Source: Candidatus Latescibacterota bacterium
Lineage (GTDB): Bacteria; Latescibacterota; MVCY01
Assembly (NCBI GenBank): GCA_030669445.1
Contig: DAOVDP010000085.1
Location: 1-5,846 of the forward strand
Direction: 5' to 3'
DNA length: 5,846 bases
Within the stretch, counting starts at the first letter, position 1. Each line of letters opens with the position of its first letter. A program made the translations under genes and the position numbers. Shown here in pieces: positions 1-5,766 of the stretch. The notes below the pieces were generated by a model. That model was not told the DNA's origin. It saw nothing but the letters and a program-made list of their open reading frames with translations, and made no database searches.

Positions 1-1503
1 CAGAGGGTGGCTGGCAGTGCTCCGGGCTATGTAATGGAGGAGTGTTAGAGAAGCGCTGTCTGCCCAGTGGATATCATCGAGCAACAGGACAACGGGTCTT
101 CCCTCTGAGATCAGAATCAGAAGTTGCGATATGACCTCAAACAATCGTGTCCTTGCCCCGGAAGATACCAGAGGTCTTTCGGAGTTCGGTGTTTGGCCAT
201 TGAGATCAACATTTCCCAATTCAGGTTTCTTGGTTGTACGTCCGATCGAGGTGGTGAAGCGTTGGATGACATGCGCCAATTCGGGGGCCTCATTCCGGAT
301 GAATAGTTTGATTTCCTCCCGGGTTTCGTCTGACATCCCCTTTGTGGTAGAGTCAAAACACCCACGTAGGGCATCGATGAACGGCAGATACGGCTGGGTC
401 CCCTCTCTATATAGGCAGGCTCCGCTCAGGGCTAAGGCCCCTTTTCTGGTGGCGTACTGTAGGAACTCATCTGCTAACCTGGTTTTTCCGATCCCAGCCT
501 CTCCGGCCAGGAAGACGGCACATCCTCGGCCTCCCTCCGGTTGGTTGAACAGCGCTTTTAGGTATTTGAGCTCTTTTTCTCTCCCTACGAGTTTGGGTTG
601 AAAATCTCTTACCACAAACTCCTCATCCGCGAATTCTTTGATTCCATCTTTAGCGGCTTCAGCAGATACTTCGGCCGGTGATTTTCTCTCCAAGAAACCC
701 TTGATATCTTCAAGCATCTCTGAGGCGGATTGATAGCGCTGGTTGGGATCTTTCGAGAGAGCCTTCAGGACTATCTTCTCCACTGAAATAGGGATAGAGG
801 TATTCAGGTTCCCTGGAGGTGTTGGCTTTTCCTCAAGTTGCTGATAGAGAATAGCTGCGGGTGTGATTCCGGTGAAAGGCAATTCTCCGGTTAACATCTC
901 ATAGAACACCACGCCCAGGGAGTAGATGTCGCTTCTTTGGTCAACCCCATCCGCCAGTAGCTGCTCAGGTGCCATATATTCCACGGTTCCAAGAAGTTCG
1001 TTAACCTTGGTTAGAGTGGTGGATCTGGCAATGCTGGCTATTCCAAAATCGAGCACCTTAAGGGTGCCGTCCGGGGCGACCACTATGTTGTCCGGCTTGA
1101 TATCGCGATGCAAGATCCCTCTCCGGTGCGCTGCGTCGAGGGCCTGACAGATCTGTTTGGTCAGATCCAGCGCCCTCTCCACCGGCAGCCGGTTCCCAGC
1201 GGATTTCTTTATGAGTCTGCCAAGGACAGTGCCCTGAAGGTATTCCATTACAAAGTAAGGTACTCCGTCTTTCTCTCCCACATCGTGGATGGTCACCACG
1301 TTAGGATGGTTCAGGCTCGCCGCTGCCCGTGCCTCCTGGTAAAACCGCTCCCTGTTCCCTTTTTCTCTTGCCAATTGTTCAGACAAGACCTTGATGGCAA
1401 CTTCTCTGTTCAGGGCCGAGTCATAGGCTTTGTAGACCTTACCCATTCCCCCCTCTCCTAACAGCCCACGAATCTGGTAATGTCCGATCTCCTTCACGAT
1501 CAC
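1..1503 (-). CDS. Ser/Thr protein kinase fused to AAA/STAND-type ATPase (PknK-like), 3' end cut by window
   Basis: Predicted cytoplasmic signalling kinase; only the first 501 codons are in the window and the frame stays open to base 1. The Hanks-type kinase domain spans about residues 7-265. Visible motifs are the glycine loop GEGGMG (16-21), the VAIK lysine K38, the helix-C glutamate E57, HRDIKPDN (132-139, catalytic D134), DFG (152-154) and the APE motif (178-180), so it should be active. The activation loop holds Thr162, 163, 165 and 173. After a linker without a membrane segment, an AAA_16-like domain opens with LVGREKELKYL (from 305), Walker A GEAGIGKT (334-341) and Walker B VVLLLDD (471-477) followed by IHWAD. 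This order resembles PknK and other kinase-ATPase fusions that often end in TPR or helical repeats; that part lies outside. The GTG at 1503 is chosen because GGAGG sits 6 nt upstream; a second GTG at 1497 is less well spaced. The substrate is unknown. The gene follows the TPR gene after 115 bp. Confidence 0.93.
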   Translation of the reverse strand, partial: MIVKEIGHYQIRGLLGEGGMGKVYKAYDSALNREVAIKVLSEQLAREKGNRERFYQEARAAASLNHPNVVTIHDVGEKDGVPYFVMEYLQGTVLGRLIKKSAGNRLPVERALDLTKQICQALDAAHRRGILHRDIKPDNIVVAPDGTLKVLDFGIASIARSTTLTKVNELLGTVEYMAPEQLLADGVDQRSDIYSLGVVFYEMLTGELPFTGITPAAILYQQLEEKPTPPGNLNTSIPISVEKIVLKALSKDPNQRYQSASEMLEDIKGFLERKSPAEVSAEAAKDGIKEFADEEFVVRDFQPKLVGREKELKYLKALFNQPEGGRGCAVFLAGEAGIGKTRLADEFLQYATRKGALALSGACLYREGTQPYLPFIDALRGCFDSTTKGMSDETREEIKLFIRNEAPELAHVIQRFTTSIGRTTKKPELGNVDLNGQTPNSERPLVSSGARTRLFEVISQLLILISEGRPVVLLLDDIHWADSASLTLLHYIARSTASHPL

Positions 1504-1509
1504 TGCCTG

Positions 1510-1514
1510 CCTCC
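1510..1514 (-). promoter_or_regulatory. Ribosome binding site selecting the GTG start of the kinase
   Basis: GGAGG on the minus strand, 6 nt before GTG at 1503 and 12 nt before the in-frame GTG at 1497. The spacing favours 1503. No in-frame ATG lies near the beginning of the kinase domain, so the gene uses a GTG start. Confidence 0.7.
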
Positions 1515-1533
1515 GAAGACAAAAACCACTCAC

Positions 1534-1597
1534 AAAAAAATGGTGACTGGTGGACTCGTAACTGGTAACATCACCAATCACCGATCACCGATCACCA
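1534..1597 (-). terminator. Possible intrinsic terminator between the TPR and kinase genes
   Basis: On the minus strand TGGTGATCGGTG (1597-1586) can pair with CACCAGTCACCA (1552-1541). This gives a 12-position stem with one mismatch and one G-T wobble, followed directly by seven T (1540-1534). The stem and T-run have the form of a rho-independent terminator, but the loop of about 33 nt is long and the stem is built from repeat units, so efficiency may be low. If active, it would reduce readthrough from the TPR gene into the kinase gene. No convincing promoter for the kinase was seen in the remaining gap. Confidence 0.4.
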
Positions 1598-1599
1598 AT
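1570..1599. repeat. Short heptanucleotide tandem repeat, four units of ATCACCR
   Basis: Four contiguous 7-bp units (ATCACCA, ATCACCG, ATCACCG, ATCACCA) run from 1570 to 1597, followed by a partial unit AT. Related heptamer-like elements in the opposite orientation (TGGTGAC, TGGTGGA) lie at 1541-1554. Short heptamer repeats of this style are known from intergenic regions of cyanobacteria and other bacteria. Here the repeat is confined to the gap between the TPR and kinase genes. Confidence 0.75.
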
Positions 1600-1618
1600 T
1601 TCCCCTGCAGTTATGAGA

Positions 1619-2839
1619 CTAACCTTTGAGGTTCGCTATCTCACCTTCTACTTCCTCTGCATCCCTGTTTGCTTCCAATTTCTGGAATTTCTCCAGCGCA
1701 AAGCCGAGGATCTTTAACGCCGTTTCCTGCTCCCCTTTTTTCGCATACATCAGACCCATCTTATGATAGGTCTCAGCGCTCCCCAGAGGGTTATCACACT
1801 TTTCGGTGATCTTTAAGCTATCCGCGAATAGCTTTTCAGCAGTGGTCCAATCGCCTTTATTGGTGAAGATAACCCCCAAGACCTGGTATACCTCTGCTAA
1901 GCCTAAGTTATCTCCTATCTTGCTGAATAATCGAAGGGCTCTGTCGCAATAAGAGGCTGCCACTGACAGGTCCTGAAGTTCTACATAAACCTCTGCCTTA
2001 TTCAAATAGGTGATCGACATAAGGGCAAAATCCCCCAGCTCGCGGGAAATCAACAGACTTTTCTCATAGCAGTCCAGGCCGTTTGACCAATCCCTCTTGT
2101 CCGCCCAAGTCATCCCCAGATTGTGATAGGTCTGGGCCAAACCCAGGCTATCCTGTGCCCTCTGGCATAAGGCGATGCAATCCTGATAATACATAGTCGC
2201 CTTATCAAGATCACCTCTGGTGTTAGCGATGATCCCCAGGTTATTCTTCAGATGGATGATGGTGTCGAGGTCATCTACCTTCTCGCCGAGTTCCAAAGCC
2301 TCAAGGCAGTACTTCGCAGCCTGCTCATATTTTCCTCTCTCATAGAAGACCCCTCCCATATCGCTCAAAACCTCAGCAGTCCCCTTGGGAGAATCGATCT
2401 GTTTATATATTTTCAGGCTGGCCTCAAAACACTCTATGGCGGGTTCCCACTGACTACGCTTGGAATTAATCCTGCCAATCCTCCTTGTGGCTGCTGCCTC
2501 GATCTCTGGATTGTTCAGCTCCTTATTCAATTTCAGGCAGGCTTCGTAGTTCTCCAATGCCTTATCGAAATCACCAAGGGTCTCGTAGGTCTTCCCCACA
2601 TTCAGTAACGTAGTTGACTGATACTCCTTATCTTGCGGAAAAACCTGGAGCTGTTTGAATCTCTTAAGCGCCAGGTCTACGCAATGCGTTGCCTGTTCGA
2701 CGGGAATGTCCGGGTCGAGACACCTTTCGAGGAAGCATTCCACTTTTAGCTTGGTGGAAGCATCGCTGGCCAGGGGAGAGGTCTTGGCCATATCCCTCAA
2801 TAGGCCTTCTATTTCCCCTAAGGAGTTTGAGTTAAACAT
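1619..2839 (-). CDS. TPR-repeat protein, eight 40-residue repeats, cytoplasmic
   Basis: 406 residues, with no signal peptide or membrane segment. The N-terminal ~74 residues are helical-looking and not recognised. From residue 75 to about 388 there are eight tetratricopeptide units starting at 75, 115, 155, 195, 235, 275, 315 and 355, a period of exactly 40 residues. Each has the TPR signature (for example LGMTWADKRDWSNGLDCYEK), and the extra six residues form GD-LG-AE-type linkers as in kinesin light chain, LGN/Rapsyn and MalT-like TPRs. Such repeats usually make a superhelical protein-binding scaffold, and no catalytic motif is visible. The ATG at 2839 has AGAGGAGAGGG just upstream. The gene lies between the ZU5-like lipoprotein and the kinase-ATPase on the same strand, so it may serve as a partner or adaptor of the kinase; that is inference from neighbourhood only. 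Confidence 0.92.
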   Translation of the reverse strand: MFNSNSLGEIEGLLRDMAKTSPLASDASTKLKVECFLERCLDPDIPVEQATHCVDLALKRFKQLQVFPQDKEYQSTTLLNVGKTYETLGDFDKALENYEACLKLNKELNNPEIEAAATRRIGRINSKRSQWEPAIECFEASLKIYKQIDSPKGTAEVLSDMGGVFYERGKYEQAAKYCLEALELGEKVDDLDTIIHLKNNLGIIANTRGDLDKATMYYQDCIALCQRAQDSLGLAQTYHNLGMTWADKRDWSNGLDCYEKSLLISRELGDFALMSITYLNKAEVYVELQDLSVAASYCDRALRLFSKIGDNLGLAEVYQVLGVIFTNKGDWTTAEKLFADSLKITEKCDNPLGSAETYHKMGLMYAKKGEQETALKILGFALEKFQKLEANRDAEEVEGEIANLKG

Positions 2840-2921
2840 CCCTCTCCTCTCTGCATATTAACGGTTAAGTTCCCTTGATTCCTGTTGAAAAGGTACTTAC
2901 CAATGGTACTATCGTCTCGTT

Positions 2922-3080
2922 TCATCGAATCCTTCCCCAGGCCGTGCGGTTCACCCCGTCAAATGATACGTATGTGATGGAGGTAAAACCACACGGCTCA
3001 ATAGTTCCAGAGCAGACATCCGAAAGCCGAACTATGATGTTCAGATCACGGTTAAGGATGTTGGTATATGCTCTCACCAT
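2922..3080 (-). CDS. Possible small ORF (52 aa) overlapping the lipoprotein stop codon
   Basis: The lipoprotein stop TAA (3082-3080) overlaps an ATG (3080-3078) in the arrangement TAATG, typical of translational coupling. The ORF runs 52 codons to TGA (2924-2922). Its sequence is beta-like in the middle (TIEPCGFTSITYVSFDG), with no signal peptide or known motif. The same frame continues for 18 open codons after the TGA (to TAA at 2867-2865), so it could also be the remnant of a longer reading frame. The TGA overlaps another ATG (ATGA, 2925) that opens a 35-codon frame running into the TPR start. There is no homology evidence and a strong inverted repeat lies inside it, so it may be non-coding intergenic sequence. 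Confidence 0.25.
   Translation of the reverse strand: MVRAYTNILNRDLNIIVRLSDVCSGTIEPCGFTSITYVSFDGVNRTAWGRIR
2941..2997. repeat. Imperfect inverted repeat upstream of the TPR gene
   Basis: The left arm GCCGTGCGGTTCACC (2941-2955) and right arm GGTAAAACCACACGGC (2982-2997) are complementary except for one C-A mismatch and a small internal loop. The stem segments are 6, 4 and 3 bp, with a 26-nt loop. No T-run follows on either strand, so it does not look like an intrinsic terminator. It could be an mRNA structure between the lipoprotein and TPR genes (processing or stability), or an operator. Confidence 0.5.
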
Positions 3081-3700
3081 TAGGCCCAGGCATAGCGGGA
3101 GAAGTGCTTGATCCAGCAGATGAGAACGAGCTTATCGCCCACAAGCTCAGCTTTTCCAGCTATGGGTTCCCACTCTCCGGCCTGGTTCAAGCAGTAGCAC
3201 TGGAGGTCATTGACCTCATCAGGGTCGATATCGATGTTTTCACTCTCGATAGTCCACTTTGCCGGCTTCCGAAACTTGAGGCCGGAAGGACCAAAGATGC
3301 CTCCTATACCCAGATCCATCATCACCGCGCCTGACTTTGGCAGAGACATACTTATCAGTGTCTCCTCCTTCAGAGCGTTGCCATCGATCTCTAATTTCAT
3401 AGAGATAGTGGGCAGTCTGCCCACCACGAGCGTCAGATCTTCGCCAGGGCTGAACAGCCCTTCAACATAATTGTTGCTAGAGATTCTCTTTGCCAAACCC
3501 TGGGCGGGTGCATACCGCAGCCAGTTGAGTCCGGCTGGCGGGGCAATTGACGGTTGCTCACTCTTCGCCTGATCGACAGCCTCGGCCTGGCGTTCTGGGC
3601 CAGTGATGTCGCCAAAGTCGGCGCATCCGGAGAAGACCATAACTACCAACGTCAAAACAGCAACAGATAGTCCCACAATTGGTCTCCTGTTATTCACCAT
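3080..3700 (-). CDS. Predicted lipoprotein with C-terminal ZU5-like domain
   Basis: 206 residues from ATG 3700, chosen because AAAGGAGG lies 6 nt upstream and because a signal peptide then begins correctly: basic NNRR (3-6), hydrophobic core (8-23), lipobox FSGC with Cys26. Phe at -3 is uncommon but tolerated. Ala27 at +2 would favour outer-membrane sorting under the proteobacterial rule. A low-complexity linker (about 28-56) leads to a GLNWLRY segment (57-63). Residues about 98-205 resemble bacterial ZU5-like domains: a LEIDGNAL-type strand (103-110), FGPSGLKFRKP (136-146), GEWEPI (175-180) and the closing HFSRYA (199-204). ZU5 domains are beta-sandwich modules of protein interaction or surface proteins, and the role here is unknown. 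An upstream in-frame ATG at 3784 would add 28 residues before the signal peptide and lacks a well-placed ribosome site. It is the first gene after the sigma-54 promoter. Confidence 0.85.
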   Translation of the reverse strand: MVNNRRPIVGLSVAVLTLVVMVFSGCADFGDITGPERQAEAVDQAKSEQPSIAPPAGLNWLRYAPAQGLAKRISSNNYVEGLFSPGEDLTLVVGRLPTISMKLEIDGNALKEETLISMSLPKSGAVMMDLGIGGIFGPSGLKFRKPAKWTIESENIDIDPDEVNDLQCYCLNQAGEWEPIAGKAELVGDKLVLICWIKHFSRYAWA

Positions 3701-3706
3701 CGTCTT

Positions 3707-3714
3707 CCTCCTTT
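3707..3714 (-). promoter_or_regulatory. Ribosome binding site selecting the lipoprotein start
   Basis: AAAGGAGG on the minus strand, 6 nt before ATG 3700. It decides against the longer reading from ATG 3784 and places the signal peptide at the N-terminus. Confidence 0.85.
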
Positions 3715-3847
3715 CAAGAGAGACTTCCGGTTCTAACGATCTTATTTTAGGGAGAGTTCCGAACCAAGCATTTTTTTGCAGCATCCGTTCTTTTGGCAGA
3801 TTATCACCTCCGTTCTTACCATTTAGGAGGGTTACCCTTCATGAATA

Positions 3848-3864
3848 GGTGTACTTGCTACACC
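3848..3864 (-). promoter_or_regulatory. Hairpin at the predicted 5' end of the lipoprotein mRNA
   Basis: Minus-strand GGTGTA-GCAAG-TACACC, a perfect 6-bp stem with a 5-nt loop. If the sigma-54 promoter initiates where expected (about 3863), the transcript would begin within this hairpin. A 5'-terminal stem can protect mRNA from decay; that effect is inferred here. Confidence 0.45.
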
Positions 3865-3873
3865 CTTTAGGGA

Positions 3874-3889
3874 AGCAAAACTCGTGCCA
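3874..3889 (-). promoter_or_regulatory. Sigma-54 (RpoN) promoter for the lipoprotein gene and probably the TPR gene
   Basis: The minus strand reads TGGCACG (3889-3883), AGTT, TTGC (3878-3875), T. This matches the published consensus TGGCACG-N4-TTGC(A/T) at every fixed position, with exactly 10 nt between the -24 GG (3888-3887) and the -12 GC (3876-3875). The predicted start is near 3863, giving a leader of about 160 nt before ATG 3700. It sits directly downstream of the NtrC-type activator gene and in the correct orientation for the lipoprotein gene. Confidence 0.85.
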
Positions 3890-3998
3890 ATTGCGAGATC
3901 AAAAACTCTTCTCCCCGCTTCTTCACCAGAGGGGGGGACGTAGCTTTATCACAGAGAAAAAAGACCCGGGGCATCGCTGTCAATATATGGAACGCCTC

Positions 3999-4031
3999 CC
4001 CCAAAGTAGGGTCATATCACCCACTTTGGGG
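3999..4031. promoter_or_regulatory. Dyad upstream of the sigma-54 promoter, candidate enhancer (UAS) for the regulator
   Basis: CCCCAAAGT (3999-4007) and ACTTTGGGG (4023-4031) are perfect inverted half-sites. The inner GGGT (4009-4012) and ACCC (4019-4022) extend the symmetry, leaving one bulged A and a 6-nt centre. The centre lies about 150 bp upstream of the predicted sigma-54 start, within the range used by NtrC-family enhancer sites. As RNA it would be a 13-bp hairpin 55 nt after the regulator stop. No T-run follows it, so a role as intrinsic terminator is less likely, but it could protect the 3' end of the regulator mRNA. Confidence 0.55.
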
Positions 4032-4085
4032 CAATTCTCATTGTTGGCTGCGTTTCTGGGATTGGACACCGGAGCCCCTCGGCGG

Positions 4086-5486
4086 TCAGCCCAGGGAGTC
4101 CAGGTGATATTTCTTCATGCGATACCGGAGTGTATCTCTGCTTAGGTGCAGCAGTTGGGCTGCCTTGGTGCTGTTCCATCTTGTCACCCTCAGGGCCTGT
4201 TCGATCAGTTTTTTCTCCACAGCCTCAAGGGATATCCCACGGGGCGGAAAGACCACCTTCACCTCGCCCGTCTCTGCGATCTCGACTGTTGGTTTAGTCA
4301 CCTGTGTCCGCTGTTCTTCTGGGCGCCGGTCGATCGATAGGTCTTCAGGTTGGATGATATCTCCGTCTCCCAGAAGAATCACCCGTTCAATAACATTCTT
4401 CAGTTCCCTCACGTTTCCAGGCCAGTGGTATTGTTTGAGAAATGCTTTGCTTTCAGGTGATAGCCCGCGTATATTCCGGTCGTATTCTCGGTTATAGCGA
4501 TCAATGTAGTTTTCTGCGATCTGGATTATGTCGTCACCCCGGTCCCGCAGTGGTGGCAAACAAATGGAGATCACATTTAGTCGGTAGTAGAGGTCCTCCC
4601 TGAAAGAGCCGTTCTCCAGCGCTTCCTCCAGGTCTCTGTTGGTGGCGGCGATGATCTTGGTGGAGACCTGGATCTCGTTAGTTCCGCCGAGCCGCCTGAA
4701 GGTCTGTGTTTCCAAGACCCGGAGCAGCTTCACCTGCAGCGCCTGGTTTATATGACCCACTTCATCCAGGAAAAGCGTGCCCCCATCTGCAAGCTCGAGA
4801 AGTCCTATGCGTTGCGTTCTGGCGTCGGTATAGGCACCTCTTTCGTGCCCGAACAATTCATCCTCCAGTAGAGTTTCCGGTATGGCTGTACAGTTAACCT
4901 CCACAAAGGGATAATCGGATCGGGGACTGTTGAAGTGAAGTGCCCTGGCGATCAGTTCCTTGCCGGTTCCACTTTCTCCTCGAATGAGGGTCGTGGCGGA
5001 GCCGACTTTAGCCATTCTGGCCACTGTGCCCAACAGGCTTTTTATTTGCGGGCTATCACCTATGATGCTATCAAATCCGCTGGTGGCCTTTGCGGTGCTT
5101 GGCTGGGGTGGATGACTTGGTGCTGATTTCTCCAGGGCCCGCTCAACGGCTAATTTCAACTCGTCCAGGCGAAAAGGCTTGATTATGTAATCCAGTGCCC
5201 CAAGCTTCATCGCCTTTATCGACGATGCCACAGAGGCGTATCCTGTTGCCATGATCACGGGACATTCCTTGTCTAACCTTTTCAGCCTCTCCAGAACCTC
5301 TATGCCCCCTATATCGGGCAAACGGATGTCCAGCAGCACCAAATCGGGGACTGTCTCCACAAACCTTTTTAGCCCTTCCTCACCGGATGGGGCCAAGATG
5401 ACCCTGTAGCCCTCATTAGTGAAAAACTCCTTAAGAAGGAGCCTCTCCTTTTCCCCATCATCTACTATTAAGAGTGTCAGAGACAT
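4086..5486 (-). CDS. NtrC-family sigma-54-dependent response regulator (receiver, AAA+, Fis-type HTH)
   Basis: 466 residues, full length for the family. The receiver domain (about 3-118) has the acidic pair D9-D10, phospho-acceptor D53, T81 and K103. The AAA+ domain (about 140-370) has Walker A GESGTGKE (170-177), Walker B GGTLFLDE (235-242), arginine-finger region FREDLYYRL (295-303) and sensor II WPGNVREL (355-362). The C-terminal Fis-type helix-turn-helix (about 420-463) contains NSTKAAQLLHLSRDTLRYRM. The sigma-54-contacting L1 loop reads GAYTDA (217-222) where GAFTGA is canonical. It should bind an upstream DNA site, hexamerise on phosphorylation and drive open complex formation by sigma-54 RNA polymerase. 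The downstream dyad and sigma-54 promoter make the lipoprotein gene its likely target. The ATG at 5486 has GAGGG 4 nt upstream. No histidine kinase partner is recognisable in the window. Confidence 0.95.
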   Translation of the reverse strand: MSLTLLIVDDGEKERLLLKEFFTNEGYRVILAPSGEEGLKRFVETVPDLVLLDIRLPDIGGIEVLERLKRLDKECPVIMATGYASVASSIKAMKLGALDYIIKPFRLDELKLAVERALEKSAPSHPPQPSTAKATSGFDSIIGDSPQIKSLLGTVARMAKVGSATTLIRGESGTGKELIARALHFNSPRSDYPFVEVNCTAIPETLLEDELFGHERGAYTDARTQRIGLLELADGGTLFLDEVGHINQALQVKLLRVLETQTFRRLGGTNEIQVSTKIIAATNRDLEEALENGSFREDLYYRLNVISICLPPLRDRGDDIIQIAENYIDRYNREYDRNIRGLSPESKAFLKQYHWPGNVRELKNVIERVILLGDGDIIQPEDLSIDRRPEEQRTQVTKPTVEIAETGEVKVVFPPRGISLEAVEKKLIEQALRVTRWNSTKAAQLLHLSRDTLRYRMKKYHLDSLG

Positions 5487-5668
5487 TTTTCCCTCGGAGA
5501 TTTCCCGCCCATACGGATCGATCGCCCTCTATCATGTAGTGTCTGTCCGTCTGGCTCGCTATTGGAAAGCGGATTGAATTTCATATCGCACTTACTTTAT
5601 AAGCTAAAGAGCAATTTGTAATTTGTCAAGCTTTTTCTTTTTTTGGCTTTAGAATTGAAAAAAATTTG

Positions 5669-5696
5669 TTGACATTCTGAAAAAACCTATTATAAT
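5669..5696 (+). promoter_or_regulatory. Consensus sigma-70 promoter for the rightward gene
   Basis: TTGACA (5669-5674) and TATAAT (5691-5696) are both perfect hexamers separated by 16 bp. Upstream A/T tracts (about 5651-5668) resemble an UP element. Transcription would start near 5703, leaving a leader of roughly 70 nt before ATG 5775. Confidence 0.8.
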
Positions 5697-5715
5697 TATA
5701 GAAATTGGATAGTCA

Positions 5716-5750
5716 GAATTGAGAACCGCAATGAGATAGCGTTCTAATTC
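5716..5750 (+). promoter_or_regulatory. Leader hairpin between the sigma-70 promoter and the ribosome site
   Basis: GAATT (5716-5720), AGAAC (5722-5726) and GC (5728-5729) pair with GC, GTTCT and AATTC (5739-5750). The result is a 12-bp stem with two single-base bulges and a 9-nt loop. It ends 10 nt before the AAGGAG site. It could be a structured 5' leader, or a DNA operator for a repressor acting just after the start site. Confidence 0.5.
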
Positions 5751-5760
5751 ACGAGCGAAC

Positions 5761-5766
5761 AAGGAG
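5761..5766 (+). promoter_or_regulatory. Ribosome binding site of the right-edge gene
   Basis: AAGGAG, 8 nt before ATG 5775. It supports a real start at the window edge although only 24 codons are visible. Confidence 0.75.

Noticed and set aside
131..601. Plus-strand open frame of 156 codons inside the kinase-ATPase gene
   Set aside because: The minus strand encodes clear Walker A and Walker B motifs here; the plus frame is a shadow.
1570..1599. CRISPR array
   Set aside because: Units are 7 bp and contiguous with no spacers; this is a simple short tandem repeat.
2818..2925. 35-codon frame overlapping the TPR start
   Set aside because: Too short, with no recognisable sequence and overlap with a well-supported start; kept only as part of the stop-start chain.
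2875..3111. Plus-strand open frame of 78 codons across the lipoprotein-TPR gap
   Set aside because: It needs a TTG start without a ribosome site, runs antisense into the lipoprotein C-terminus and shows no recognisable domain.
3701..3784. N-terminal 28-residue extension of the lipoprotein from ATG 3784
   Set aside because: It would bury the signal peptide and lacks a suitably spaced ribosome site, whereas ATG 3700 has AAAGGAGG at 6 nt.
3999..4031. Intrinsic terminator of the regulator gene
   Set aside because: The stem is strong but neither strand has a T-run after it; the position fits an enhancer site better.
4117..4497. Plus-strand open frame of 126 codons inside the regulator gene
   Set aside because: It is antisense to the well-supported AAA+ and HTH coding sequence and has no protein-like signature.
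5596..5629. Minus-strand sigma-70 promoter for the regulator (TTGACA, TATAAA)
   Set aside because: The spacer is 22 nt, outside the usual 15-19; better-spaced -10 candidates are poor.
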